Of a stretch of 64,000 bases of DNA, positions 11,225 to 21,639 are shown piece by piece; the stretch's first letter is position 1, and every line of letters begins with the position of its first letter. The DNA lies in NCBI GenBank assembly GCA_019925095.2, contig CM034411.1:13206001-13270000 (forward strand), given 5' to 3'. Origin of the DNA: Dendrolimus kikuchii (Eukaryota; Arthropoda; Insecta; Lepidoptera; Lasiocampidae). The notes beneath the pieces were generated by a model. That model searched no databases and was not told the DNA's origin. It saw nothing but the letters and a program-made list of their open reading frames with translations. Made by a program: the position numbers and the translations under genes.

Positions 11225-11524
11225 AAAAATCTAGGACCCGATCTCAGCGCCACCTACCAGTTCCAATTGCGAATCTAAACCATCCGGGAACCCACTCAAA
11301 CACACAAAAACAAAATCAACAAAATCACTCCAGGTGATTAGGAGGATTCTAGAACCCGATCTCAGCGCCACCTACCGGTTCCAACGGGATAAAAAGTATT
11401 CTATGTCCGTCTCCTGGTTCTAAGCTACCTCTCCACCAATTTTTAGCCAAATCAGACCAGTAGTTCCTGAGATTAGCGCGTTCAAGCAAACAAACAAACT
11501 CTTCAGCTTTATATATTAATATAA
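11225..11524 (-). mobile_element. Hel-a composite, two antisense blocks
   Basis: Two copies of the antisense block 'acccgatctcagcgccacctaccrgttcc' (11237 and 11357) lie in the same orientation. They are followed by 'aatcagaccagtagttcctgagattagcgcg' and an AT-rich end (tatattaatataaga). This looks like one Hel-a unit inserted in, or recombined with, another on the minus strand. Confidence 0.5.
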
Positions 11525-11690
11525 GATAATAACAGCCTATAAACGTTCCACTGCTGGGCTCAGGCCTCCTATTTGCACGGGGAACGGTCAATATACCCGT
11601 CTCTCTTGTCCAAGGCGGATTGGCGGGTTTGACACATCGGTTGTCTCGATTTTCCATTCCTTTAGCGTTGGCATGTGGCAATTCGTCAAC
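11525..11690 (-). mobile_element. SINE-T 3' part
   Basis: 'aataacagcctataaacgttccactgctgggctcaggcctcc' is the reversed SINE-T 3' end. It continues through 'ttgtccaaggcggattggcgggtttgacacatcggttgtctcgat'. It abuts the head of the next SINE-T in head-to-head orientation. Confidence 0.7.
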
Positions 11691-11693
11691 AAG

Positions 11694-11990
11694 TCGTGGT
11701 AGCGTAATGGATAGTACACGCGTCCCTAACTCAAAGGACGTGGGTTCGATCCTGGCCGGAACGCATGCACCACTTAGGCAGTTATCTCACCTAATGTGCT
11801 TATCGTCACAATTATGTCGTGCTAACAACGGTGAAGCAAAACATCGTGATGCAACCTGCACATAGAGATAGCCGATATGTCAAACCTGCCAAACCGCCTT
11901 GGACAAGCGTGGCGGGTAAGTATACTGTCCATTCCTCCCTATAATGGGAGGCCCGAGACCAGCAGTGGGACATTTATGGGATGCTATTAT
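11694..11990 (+). mobile_element. SINE-T, full-length reference copy
   Basis: Begins GTCGTGGTAGCGTAATGG, which contains a Pol III A box (TAGCGTAATGG, 11700-11710). A B box (GGTTCGATCC) follows at 11743-11752. The body then runs to the 3' end 'agcagtgggacatttatggg'. A and B boxes about 42 bp apart are typical of tRNA-derived SINEs. No LINE partner is identified from the 3' end. Confidence 0.8.
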
Positions 11991-12147
11991 ATCGAGGGAT
12001 TCATAACATATAGGCGTATACGCAAGAATGCCATTTTTTTTTGTTGCTTACTAAAAACTGTGCATGTTACAATTAAGAAAGTCTTACCAGTATGCAAGTG
12101 TACCTAAAAAGAAGGGTATTTCAAATTTCAGCCTTATACAATCAACT

Positions 12148-12491
12148 ACATACATACATACATACATAACTTCACGCCAGTTCCCTTGCGGGGTAGGCAC
12201 GACCAACAGAGTGCCATTTAGGCTTATTCTTACACACCTCACTTGCCTCTTTGACATTCATAACTCTTCTCATGCAAGCTCGTCTGTTCTTAAGGCTCCT
12301 GACATCACCTTCTGCTAGTACACGATCAATTTGATCATGGAAGGTGTGTCGTGGCCTTCCACGACTTCTGCATCCATCCACTTTTGCATTGTATATCTGT
12401 TTAGTCATTCTTTCATCATGCATTCTTTCCACATGCCCGAACCACCGGAGCATTCCTTTCCTTACCTTCACCCCGACACTCTCTTTCAGAC
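12148..12491 (-). mobile_element. RTE-a LINE 3' end, copy 3
   Basis: The minus-strand frame from about 12471 to the stop at 12172 is uninterrupted: MLRWFGHVERM, RGRPRHTFHDQID, NRRACMRRVMNVKEA. The (TATG)n tail lies at 12148-12172. A possible short duplication CAACTA flanks it (12143 and 12492). Its 5' end abuts the inner edge of the right inverted arm. Confidence 0.85.
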
Positions 12492-12511
12492 AACAACTAG
12501 TTTTGTTTTAT

Positions 12512-12942
12512 TCACAATTTTGTCCTTTGTGTAAAACTGGACTTTTGTCTGTACGCCCATTTGTTATGAAGCCCTGGCTATTATTATTATCATATGTGGT
12601 AATTGTAACAATATGAACATTACGTCAGAAAACTGCCTAAATGGTGCATGTTTCCCGGCCACAATTTGAGTTTGTGGCACGACTACGCTAACCACTAAGT
12701 TACCACGGTTGAAAGGTGAGCGTAGGATGATAAAATAGTAAAACCCAGGAATTATAATACCTAGTAGAAAATATGAATCACTGCTAAATCCTATAAGACA
12801 AAATGGGGACAAAAATAAAACTTCTTTTACTTAATGTCTATTTATTATTTAAAACAGATTGTTATACGAAGCAAGAAATAAAAAAAATGCATAGTGTCCT
12901 CCATCGTTTATATAGTGTATTCCAGTTGTTTTTTTTAATAGT
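12512..12942 (-). repeat. Right arm of the ~430-bp inverted duplication
   Basis: Reverse complement of 8455-8891. Outside the identical core the arm differs by an extra 'tagacattaagt' near 12835 and small changes. It contains the SINE-T head (12573-12702) and ends with Hel-a 5' sequence (gttcaa/tagttcaaccgg edge at 12942). Inner end: 'caacaactagttttgttttattcac'. Confidence 0.75.
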
Positions 12943-13539
12943 TCAACCGGAGAGACCCAGATCTCCGGCTTACAAATGGAGGGGCCGGTCGGTAAAGAGG
13001 ACGGCCGTCGATCATCCGGGCTGGAGGTAAATGCGCAAGCGAGCCCAGAGCCTGAACAAGGGTTATTTAAAAAAAAAGCGGCACCCATTTACGGCTATGG
13101 TAAACTTCGACTGTTTAGAGTGGTTCGTTGCAACCCATAACACAAGCGTAACTTGCTTAGCTTGGATATTTGTTATTATTGATTAATTATTCATTTTTAA
13201 CATTTTCTAAAATTATTCTAGAATTATGTTATCCCCCTTATATGCAACAATACCACATAAAGTGTTAGCTTTATGCTGGTATAAAGAATTTCTCACATAA
13301 AACGTTAATAAATATATATTAACTCTAAAATGCATATCCGTTTTTTTCGGCTGTCATGTAATATTGTACGAGTAGCGAAAAAATTTATGTCTCTTTTGTT
13401 CACTTGTTTATGTAAAAATAAATTAGATAATCTGTTGGTGGTGTCGAGTTTGTGTAATAAATTTAATAATTTAAAAGATTGTTACATGCCGTCAAAGATA
13501 AACGAACAGCTACCTGTCGTAAAACGCAGTTTATAGCCT
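12943..13539. other. Unassigned, GC-richer block then AT-rich spacer
   Basis: 12943-13060 (aggggccggtcggtaaagagg, gatcatccgggctggagg) is GC-richer than its surroundings and resembles LINE-derived sequence, but I cannot place it. 'cataacacaagcgtaacttgcttagc' at 13137 belongs to the repeat also seen near 24920. The remainder is AT-rich and unassigned. Confidence 0.35.
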
Positions 13540-13985
13540 TCCCGGATTTAGTAATTCTTTTGTTTACTTTGTGTTTAGAATTTGTAATTAAGAAAAACAT
13601 GCTATTGTTTTTCTACTTGTTTTATGGCCATCATTAGTGTCGAACTAATCCTTATTGTTATTGTTTTCGACTTTGTTGGCCGCTCGCAGGTGTACCAATT
13701 ACATTTGGTTGGAACATCCCCATCGATTGTGTATTGTACAGTTTACTATAAAACAATGCCCGAACGGAGGGGTGGGGCAGTCGAGCGAGGATTACGATAC
13801 GAGTAAGACGTACATTTCGACAAGCGATATAGTGACGGACTTTGCGCGTGTTATTTAATCGTGCAGTTGTACTAGTAGTGTCTAGCTATATTTGTACCTA
13901 TGTTATTCGTGTTTGTAGTTAGTTCTAATAAATTCTATAGTAATTCCAACGGCATTTTAATTCGAGTCCTGTGTAGCTCGTAACA
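13540..13985 (+). repeat. LTR-like repeat, copy 1 (probable solo LTR)
   Basis: Shares 'cttttgtttac', 'tataaaacaatgcccg' (TATA box), 'ttctaataaa' (poly(A) signal), 'attccaacggcattttaattcgagtcctg' and a CTCGTAACA end with the unit at 34491-35077. TATA box, poly(A) signal and TG...CA-type ends are the parts of an LTR. The 5' boundary is not clear, and no internal gag/pol is next to it. Confidence 0.55.
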
Positions 13986-14281
13986 ATATATTTCAAAATG
14001 AATTCTTACAGATTACTAATTCAAATTCATGAGTTAACCACCGATTCCAAAGCAATCAATATTTACCCATTGACTGATTTGAATGATTGAGGTGAAATAA
14101 CATGCGTTTCAAATATTAATATATAGATTTCTATTAAAAATACAATAATATTGAATAAAATGAAATGATTTTTTACTATTTTTATTTATTATTAAAAAGT
14201 ATTTCCATAAATTTAAGGCCTAACAATACATAATGATAAGTGTAAACCAAAAATGGATACTAATGATCTAGAAAAAGAATA

Positions 14282-14429
14282 CTAGCAGAAGGTGATGTCA
14301 GGAGCCTTAAGAACAGACGAGCGTGCATGACAAGAGTTATGAATGTCAAAGAAGCAAGTGAGGTGTGTATGATGATCGTGCGTGATGTTGATCGTGCCTA
14401 CCCCGCAAGGGAAATGGCGTGAAGTTATT

Positions 14430-14458
<29 letters not shown>
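14282..14458 (+). mobile_element. RTE-a LINE 3' end, copy 4
   Basis: Starts in the 'ctagcagaaggtgatgtcagg' region and ends in (TATG)n. It is bounded by a perfect 10-bp duplication AAAAAGAATA (14272-14281 and 14459-14468). The stretch after 'gaggtgtgta' is rearranged (tgatgatcgtgcgtgatg), so the frame is lost. Confidence 0.85.
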
Positions 14459-14461
<3 letters not shown>

Positions 14462-14659
14462 AAGAATATGAATAGCAAGTTACACGACGCCAAAATTAAT
14501 TATTCAATCTATCTAATAATATGACACTTCTAACGGTAAAAGTAAACAGCTAAGTGATTAAATCTAAATATAAACATTAAATTCCTTTTGAAACTTATTT
14601 ATAACTTTACTAACAACTGATGACTTAAATATTTATTTAGAAGAATTAAAAATGTCTAT

Positions 14660-15049
14660 CTGCGGAGTGACGCTCGCGGACCGCGTTCGTAATACCGAAG
14701 TAAGAAAGAGAGTTGGTCTGAAAGAAAGTGTCGGAGTGAAGGTAAGGAAAGGAATGCTTCGGTGGTTCGGGCATGTGGAAAGAATGCATGATGAAAGAAT
14801 GACTAAACAGATATACAATGCAAAAGTGGATGGATGCAGAAGTCGTGGAAGGCCGCTACACACCTTCCATGATCAAATTGATCGTGTACTAGCAGAAGGT
14901 GATGTCAGGAGCCTTAAGAACAGACGAGCGTGCATGACAAGAGTTATGAATGTGAAAGAAGCAAGTGAGGTGTGTAAGAATAAGCCTAAATGGCGCTCTG
15001 TTGTTCGTGCCTACCCCGCAAGGGAACTGGCGTGAAGTTATGTATGTAT
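14660..15049 (+). mobile_element. RTE-a LINE 3' end, copy 5
   Basis: Intact frame over about 125 codons: ICGVTLADRVRNTEVRKRVG, GMLRWFGHVERM, RGRPLHTFHDQID, NRRACMTRVMNVKEA, stop at 15033-15035, short TATG tail. It is bounded by the longest duplication in the window, TTAAAAATGTCTAT (14646-14659 and 15050-15063). The open frame and perfect duplication suggest a relatively recent insertion. Confidence 0.9.
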
Positions 15050-15309
15050 TTAAAAATGTCTATGTCACTAAAATATTTGCTGTAGGTATTTGTACAACGA
15101 CGCAGATATTCATTTTGTCCGTAGCTAGCTTTGGGAACAGAAGTAGCAAGCAGTCTGTATGAAGAAGAATTACGAGGGTAACGCTGTAGTACGTTGATGT
15201 TCAAAGACGAAGTGAGAGCAGGACAATCGATAGTAGAATTTATGATATTGTTTAAAGAGGTCATGTCGAGGTAATGCCTTATTTTACTAAGGATTTAATT
15301 TCAATTAAT

Positions 15310-15529
15310 ACATACATACATAACTTCACGCCAGTTCCCTTGCGGGGTAGGCACGAACAACAGAGCGCCATTTAGGCTTATTCTTACACACCTCACTTGC
15401 TTCTTTGACATTCATAACTCTTGTCATGCACGCTCGTCTGTTCTTAAGGCTCCTAACATCACCTTCTGCTAGTACACGATCAATTTGATCATGGAAAGTG
15501 TGTCGTGGCCTTCCGCGACTCAATTTTTC
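15310..15529 (-). mobile_element. RTE-a LINE 3' end, copy 6
   Basis: Minus-strand GRPRHTFHDQIDRVLAEGD to the terminal stop at 15326, with the tail on the left. The 13-bp duplication AATTTCAATTAAT at 15297-15309 and 15530-15542 is perfect. Because of the duplication, the apparent minus-strand frame extends into host sequence upstream. Confidence 0.9.
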
Positions 15530-15619
15530 AATTTCAATTAATGTGTATGGAAAATAGAAAATTTTGTTGAAATTGTTTTTCCCCATTTCCTTGGTTTGCC
15601 GTTTGACATTTCTTCACAG

Positions 15620-15788
15620 AAGTTGATCCTTTTACACTTAAGTGAAATACAAAATTGTTTTCAATGGTGTTAATTTATCTGGTGCAATGGCATTGTTTGA
15701 CCGAACATCGCATGTAGAAGCCATCGTAGATGACACCGAAAATCTAACTTGTGTTATCGAAAATGTACAAAACGTTAATAAACACACG
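15620..15788 (+). CDS. Candidate host coding exon (unrecognised gene)
   Basis: A pyrimidine-rich acceptor (gacatttcttcacag) ends at 15619. An ATG at 15687-15689 opens 34 codons without interruption (MALFDRTSHVEAIVDD... ending NVNKHT), stopping at a strong donor ACG|GTAAGT (GT at 15789-15790) in phase 0. The acidic, non-repetitive composition differs from the retroelement frames around it. I do not recognise the protein, and no partner exon was found. It could be a first coding exon, a decayed exon, or chance. Confidence 0.35.
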
Positions 15789-15919
15789 GTAAGTATTATT
15801 ATTTTACTTGTTTTATCATTTTGTGTTATTAAACCACAAAAAAAGGTTTTGTTAGTGCTTTACATACTACAACAAATAGGCTACACTGTGATTTGATATA
15901 ATAATACAGGTGTGTTTAT

Positions 15920-16760
15920 TTTTTCAAAATCAGCCGATTCGATTACTGACAAGAGTAATTTATTTTTGAAAAATCTAATTATAACATTTTGGTTTTAACC
16001 GACTTCAAAAAAAGGAGGAGGTTCTCAATTCGTCGGGATCTTTTTTTTATGTATGTTCACCGATTATTCCGAGATTTATGATCCGATTTACGTGATTCTT
16101 ATTTATTTTGATGCGGAATAGTTGCCATTTGGTCCCATATAAATTTAACACAGTTTGGCCCAGTAATTTTCATTTTATGAACACTTTTTATGAAAAATTT
16201 TCCATTCCGTTCCATATGTACACCGATTACGCTGAGATTTATAATTCGATTTACGTGATTCTTATTTAGTTTGATGCGGAATAGTTACCATTTGGTCCCC
16301 TAAAAATTTAACATAGTTTGGCTCAGTAGTTTTCATTTTACGAACATTTTTTTTGTTCCCGTTTCTTGGGACCTATATTTTTTAAGGAATGCGGCACCTT
16401 TCGTAGGTCTATTCATACATAGCTAGACACTAAAAAGTAACAAATAAATTAACTTATTTCTAAACCTATTATTATCAACATATATTATCTAAAATATCTT
16501 AAAGTCGGTGCTTAATAATTTTCAAAATATTTTTTTTTTTATGTTTTACTTTGCACCGACATCAAGATGTTTTAGATAATATATATTAATAATAATAGGT
16601 TTAGAAATAAGTTATTGTATACTTTTTAGTTTTGAAATCGGTTTTTTTAAACGGATTTTTTTTTATATTTCGTTAAGAGTTTTTCGCTATTTAGCATAGA
16701 ATAGGAATTGGCCCTGAAGGCCCACTTGAAAAATTCATATATTAATGTCTTTTCTACACT
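15920..16760. mobile_element. MITE-like repeat copy 2, split by FB-D
   Basis: Left part 'tcaaaatcagccgattcgattactgac' (15925-15990) and right part 'ggccctgaaggcccacttgaaaaattcat' (16704-16740) match the two ends of the repeat at 5735-5890. An FB-D element lies between them. Confidence 0.4.
15997..16652 (+). mobile_element. FB-D foldback element with internal 61-bp-arm hairpin
   Basis: The left end AACCGACTTCAAAA and right end (reverse complement aaaccgatttcaaaac, about 16630-16652) form imperfect terminal inverted repeats. Inside, arms 16451-16511 and 16553-16613 are close reverse complements (aacttatttctaaacctatt ... aaagtcggtgc) with a ~41-nt loop. Two internal direct blocks 'accgatt...gatttacgtgattcttattta...gatgcggaatag' repeat at about 16080 and 16250. 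There is no transposase. Other FB-D copies: 28010, 35352, 47883, 59335. Confidence 0.6.
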
Positions 16761-17218
16761 GAACCAAATTAATGTTCTGCCCTTCGCACCACAGAAGTAT
16801 ATGTTTTCTTAGTCGTACAACAAATGAGACACGCTCGGGGCGACTTAGACCCCGTTTCCCTGTAAACGTGTTAAAAGCTAAGTTTGTCGTCTACGGTGCC
16901 TGTAACATGGTTACGCAATATTCGCGCCGCAAACAGACAATACGCTGTGGGAACCAACCTTTCTTTACTTTGTTTTGTGTTTATCTATTGTTTACAGCAC
17001 GTTTGCTTTTTAGAACTACTTTTCGTCTACTATATTGAGTTTCATACTAGTAAGATCTTAATTTGTTAATAGACACGCGTGGATTTGGTGTGCACAGACC
17101 TTCCACGCAACAGACGTCTCAGAAGTGTGGAGTTGGACTAATGCAATTCTCGCTAAAGGGAGAAATCTGCGCATGCGTCACCGTCATCAGACTGCACTTC
17201 TTCCGTGAAGCCATCACT
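16761..17218. other. Unassigned spacer
   Basis: Short plus-strand frames (16772-17069) with no recognised similarity. 'gggaaccaacctttctttac' and the surrounding sequence show no repeat signature I know. Nothing further. Confidence 0.3.
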
Positions 17219-17525
17219 TTTTTTTATTGCAGGAGATCAGCAGACAGGCAGACGGCCCACTTGATGGAAAGCGGTTACCATCGCCTATGGACATTTGCAA
17301 CATCAAAGGTGCTACAAATGCGCTGCTGCTCTCTTAAGGGAAACTGGAACCTGGTCACTAATGACGGAACACAACTCAAGGTTGTTATGGCGACATACTT
17401 TAGACCATGGTAGCTATCCAGTCGGGAAAATCCCCTACCACGTGGCTGTGGGTTGTTAAGTCGCCTCTTACGACAGGCCGCCCGGCCGCAGGAAATTGTA
17501 TTCTTTCTCCGTTCCTGCACGGATA
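17219..17525 (-). mobile_element. SINE-A copy 3, near full length
   Basis: Both ends are present: 'ttttttattgcaggagatcagcagacag' on the left (3' tail) and 'gttcctgcacggata' on the right (5' end). It lacks the GGGG near 'gaccatgg', a small internal deletion relative to other copies. Confidence 0.88.
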
Positions 17526-18044
17526 AAATCACAGTAGAACCGACTGCACTCTGGGTTAGAGTCGAGCAATTTCATTGTTGGTGAAGCGGGTCACCTTAAC
17601 CACCGGGGTGAACCATAGCTTCCATATGGGATGACATAATGTATTGACAGTAACCACGTATGCGAGAACTGGTGTTATCCCGTTCCAATGCGTGCTAAAG
17701 GGGCGCAGGTTAAGGTCTAGCAAGGTAATTCGGAACATCTTTACCAGAGTCCACGTTCAGCAGTCTATTGCGGGGATTATTTTTAAAATTTTCCCTGCAT
17801 TTGGTCAGTTGGCCCCCACCAACCCAGATTCAGCTCGAACAGTAATCCCCCTGCGTTATGAACGACAACAAAAATTTAATTGTTGTTGTTGCTAGGGGCC
17901 GCTGTATACGGGGATAACAGCGAATTCACCTTCCCTGCTCGATGATGCGGTACACCCTGCTCCCCGGGGCGTACTAGGATAGCAGCACGAGGACGTCACG
18001 GCGCAGTAACTATGTTCTAGATCCCATGACGTCTAGCTAAAGTC
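17526..18044. other. GC-richer unassigned block
   Basis: Noticeably higher GC than its neighbours (gtgaagcgggtcaccttaaccaccggggtg; ccctgctccccggggcgtactagg). The phrase 'ggggcgcaggtta' occurs at 17701 and again at 18611, suggesting one family on both sides of the SINE-A cluster. It is probably LINE-derived, but no conserved motif can be read in any frame. Confidence 0.35.
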
Positions 18045-18599
18045 TTTTTATTTTTTATTGCTGGAGTACAACAGACAGGTTGACGGCTCAACTGTGATGG
18101 AAAGTGGTTACCGTCGCCTATAAACATTAAGGTGCTACCAATGTTTTTTTTTTTATTGCGGGAGATCAGCAGACAGCCAGACGGCTCACTTGATGGAAAG
18201 CGGTTACCATTGCCTATGGACATTTGCAACACCAAAGTTGCTACAAATGCGCTGCTGCTCTCTTAAGGGAGACTGGAACCTGGTCACTAATGCCGGAACA
18301 CAACTCAAGGTTGTTATGGCGACATACTTTAGACCAGGGGTGGTAGCCATCCAGTCGGGCAAATGCCCTACCACCTGGCTGTGGGTTGTTAAGTCGCCTC
18401 TTACGACAGGCCGCCCGACCGCAGGAAATTGTATTCTTTCTCTGTTCCAGCACGGATAAAATGTGCTGCCGGACTCGTAGTTGAGGCTGGAACCCGGCCA
18501 CCAATCGTACCACCTGGTTGTGGGTTGTTTTGTCGTCTCTTATGACAGGCCGCCTAGCCGCAGGAATTTGTATTCTTTCTCCGTTCATGCACGGATAAA
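18045..18599 (-). mobile_element. SINE-A copy 4, split by another SINE-A
   Basis: 3' part at 18045-18143 (ttattgctggagtacaacagacagg to gtgctaccaatg) and 5' part at 18461-18599 (gctggaacccggccacc to catgcacggataaa). It is more diverged than the copy nested in it, so it is older. Confidence 0.8.
18144..18460 (-). mobile_element. SINE-A copy 5, nested in copy 4
   Basis: Complete copy (tttttattgcgggagatcagc to gcacggataaa) sitting in copy 4 at the 'ccaatg' site. ATG occurs on both sides (18141-18143 and about 18461-18463), but this is too short to be a safe duplication. Confidence 0.85.
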
Positions 18600-18985
18600 G
18601 TGCGAATATGGGGCGCAGGTTATATTTGTAGGTTTAGTGGGTAGTTTGGTCGTATTCCGCCTCCGGGGCCAGGTCCGGTTCTCACTCGTGTAGGCGGCAA
18701 TAGGCCTTGCAGTTGACTTTACCCCGTATCCATGGCCTGAGTGTGTGTCGCAAAAAAAGACATTCCACTGCGTTACCAAAAAATAAAAAAATGTAGTTCT
18801 CTCTCTATACAATTGTTACTAACCTTAAAAACAAATATATGAGATATTAAATATGCAATACTGTTGTGTACACATAATCCACAATCTTATCGATTCAGAT
18901 AGATTAGATATAGAACATGTTATGTAAAATTGCATTTTTACTTTATTTTTAAAAGGTCACATGGACAACAAAGCATTTATCAATA
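18600..18985. other. Unassigned; GC-rich start then AT-rich
   Basis: 18600-18740 resembles the 17.6-18.0 kb block in composition and shares 'ggggcgcaggtta'. The rest is AT-rich. 'ccacaatcttatcgattcag' at 18879 resembles the repeat at 26090-26130. No gene. Confidence 0.3.
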
Positions 18986-18989
18986 CTAA

Positions 18990-19735
18990 ACGTAGACCTC
19001 TCTAATACCGTGTTTCTGTGTATTAAGGAAAGAGTCTATGTGTCTTATTATATCTGTGTCTTAGAGAGAGAGAGCTTTGTGTCCTAAAGAAACAATTTTT
19101 GTATCTTGAAGAGAGCTTTTGTGTCTCAGAAAGAGAGTTTCTGTGTCTTAGACATTTTTTTTTATTGCAGGAGCTCAGCAGGCAGGCAGATAGCCCACTT
19201 GATGGAAAGCGGTTACCATCGCCTATGGACATTTGCAACACCAAAGGTGCTACAAATGCGCTGCTGCTCTCTTAAGGGAGACTGGAATCTAATCCCTAAT
19301 GCCGGAACACAACTCAAGGTTGTTATGGCGACATACTTTAGACCAGGGGTGGTAGCCATCCAGTCGGGCAAATGCCCTACCACCTGGCTGTGGGTTGTTT
19401 TGTCGCCTCTTACGACAGGCCGCCCGGCCGCAGGAAATTGTATTCTTTCTCCGTTCCTGCACGGATATAAAAAAGAGTTTCTAGAGAGCGAGTCTTAGAG
19501 AGCGTTTCTGTGTTTCAGAAAGATAGTTTCTGTCTTAGAAAGAGAGTTTTTGTGTCTTAAAGAGAGAGATTCTGTGTCTTTGAGAGAGTTTCTGTCTTAG
19601 AAAGAGAGTTTCTGTGTCTTTGAGAGATAGTTTTTGTGCCTTAGCGTCAGAGTTTTAGAGAGAGATTTTCTGTGTCTTAGAGAGATAATTTCTGTGTTTT
19701 AGTGAGGGATTGGCTGTGTTTTCTGTGATACTTTT
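18990..19735 (+). repeat. GAGA/TGTGTCTTAG tandem repeat interrupted by SINE-A
   Basis: Degenerate units of roughly 25-30 bp with the consensus 'gtgtcttagagagagagtttct' occupy 19020-19154 and 19468-19720. A SINE-A copy at 19155-19467 divides the array. It is GA-rich on plus; open frames across it are meaningless. Confidence 0.75.
19155..19467 (-). mobile_element. SINE-A copy 6, inside the GAGA array
   Basis: Full length, very close in sequence to copies 3, 5 and 7, hence probably young. Left flank 'gtgtcttagaca', right flank 'aaaaagagtttctag'. No obvious target-site duplication. Confidence 0.88.
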
Positions 19736-19919
19736 AGCCTAACTATTGGTGGATAATTAAAACTTCTTATACGCAATTTGTGCATGGGATAAAAATACTG
19801 ACCCATGACAATTACCTAAAAAAACGTAACTCGTAACAAACTGCAGTTACATATGGCGCCACCAATGTTTTGTTTTACATTGTTGTACATAGAATACAAA
19901 GTAGACTTAATTTGTACCT

Positions 19920-20474
19920 TATCTATAATATTATAAAATTCTAAAAATGCAATGTCTGTATATTGAAGCTATTTAAAAAGAAACAACTGGAATAGACTAT
20001 ATAAACGATGGAGAACATGATTGAAGTTTTTTTTAGATTTCTTGTCTGTTTGTCGGTTTGTTCGGGATTCACGTAAAAGCTATAGAGCCGATTTCGATGC
20101 GGTTTTCGCTGATCGACAGCAAAATCTTAGACTTAAAATCTACGCCACTTTTTATCCTGGGAATACCGCGGAATTATTTCTGGAAATGATTTAAAATGGC
20201 TATATTAAAAAAAATCGAATACCAATGTGATTTTTTCATTGATCGGTAGCAAATTTTATGTAATAATATGTATGATATTTTTTATCCCGGGAATTTTCTC
20301 GGGAGCGGTTTATAGTTGTTCGGGTGCGTAAAAATTAGCTTATCACGACACCGTTTTCACTAAAACGATACCTTACATTATTTTTTAAAATCTGTGTTAT
20401 TTTGTGTTCCGGAAATGCCACGGGAATTTCAAGCCAAGCGTGGATGAGGTCGCGGACATATCCTAGTATGTAAA
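19920..20474 (+). mobile_element. Hel-a element, long form
   Basis: Starts atctataatattataaaattc and ends 'gtggatgaggtcgcggacatatcctagt'. Relative to the 8143 copy it carries two extra internal degenerate blocks (around 20200-20400, 'ttcattgatcggtagcaaattttatg'). No coding sequence. Confidence 0.7.
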
Positions 20475-21394
20475 TATAACCTCCAAAAAATGTTATCCAG
20501 TAGACCTTAGTTTAAATAAATCTTTTGAATTTCAATTTAATTTGAATTTTGTATACAATCCATGAGGAAGGAAGGAATGTTAAAAACTCATATTAACAAT
20601 AATAATTATGTAATAATAGGCAATCTAAAATATATGAATTTATTATATACACACAAAAATATTTTGTTATTTTGCGAATTATTAATAATAAAGTTAAGCA
20701 CAATTAGAAATCGTGAGATTTTTTTTTATATTTAGTCAAAATTTAATTACACTTAGTTAAAAGTTATGGACTCTTGTTATCTTGTTAAGTTTTAATAACG
20801 ATAATTGAATTAATAATAAACTAATGAGTGTGTCGCCTTGTTTAGTTTAAAATAGTTCTTTTTTTAATGTAGCTTTGCAAGATTTGTGTATAGAATAAAA
20901 AGTAAAATACATAAACACTCCAATAGTTTAAACTAAGGTGTAAAAAATTATCTAAAATCGCTTGCGCTACGAAAACTATTGATGATAGAATAAAATAATG
21001 TACTACGACTTTGCAGAACACATAATTATTTACAAAAAGTGTCGCGACAGCATATGTCTAACTATTATAGTTATGCCACAATAAGTGTTCTTTTATTTAA
21101 AAAAAATAATTAAAATGCCGCCGTTGGAAAAGGCTCTTTATTTGTATCTTGGTATTCATCCTTATCAAAATAAATTCACTTCTTATTCAAGACTGCTTCA
21201 ATAACTTTATATAATTTTTTGAATGATTCAATTCGGACATTCCATTCGAAAGATATCACGAGTTTAAAAATGTAAGTATTAGAAAAAAGTTGCGTGGTCG
21301 CCGCGCACCCTAATCGGCTAGATAGGCTTATGCAATGTAGGCGTCACTGGGGTACGGGCAGTACGGGAGGGGAAATATTTTGAATTCGCTTAGT
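20475..21394. other. Unassigned AT-rich spacer
   Basis: Very AT-rich. The ends 'tataacctccaaaaaatgtt' (20477) and 'tataacctccaaaaatgttc' (23391) are shared downstream of two Hel-a copies, implying a shared flank or a longer common repeat unit. 21290-21390 is GC-richer (gtcgccgcgcaccctaatcgg) but unrecognised. Confidence 0.35.
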
Positions 21395-21603
21395 AGGTAA
21401 TTAAACTCAACAAAAAATAAAGAGGTAAAGTTGTGAGTTTGTGACGTTGTAGGGGGTAATCTCTGGATCTACTAAACCGATTTTGAAAATTCTTTCACCA
21501 GTGGAAAGCTACATTATTCCTGAGTGACATAGGGTATATTTGATTGTGATTAATAATAAGTATTTTTTTTCTGATGCCCAGCAAAGTGGGCACGGGTCAG
21601 CTA
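21395..21603 (+). mobile_element. Hel-a element, short form
   Basis: 'aaagaggtaaagttgtgagtttgtgacgttgtagggggtaatctctggatctactaaaccgat' start block; ends 'gcaaagtgggcacgggtcagctagt'. The same block occurs at 39346 and 57157. Confidence 0.7.
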
Positions 21604-21639
21604 GTTCACAATAAACTAATAATGCATCTGAAAAATTAC

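Noticed and set aside
11694..11760. A true tRNA gene
   Set aside because: A and B boxes are present but there is no cloverleaf with an anticodon arm, and the sequence continues into a repeated SINE body.
8584..12812. A conserved 82-residue protein encoded twice
   Set aside because: The frame reads into a SINE-T head, and its conservation reflects a recent DNA duplication.
17063..19498. Repeated ~90-130 residue proteins (LMESGYHRLWTFATPK...)
   Set aside because: They occur wherever SINE-A occurs, in both orientations, with no conserved start or stop.
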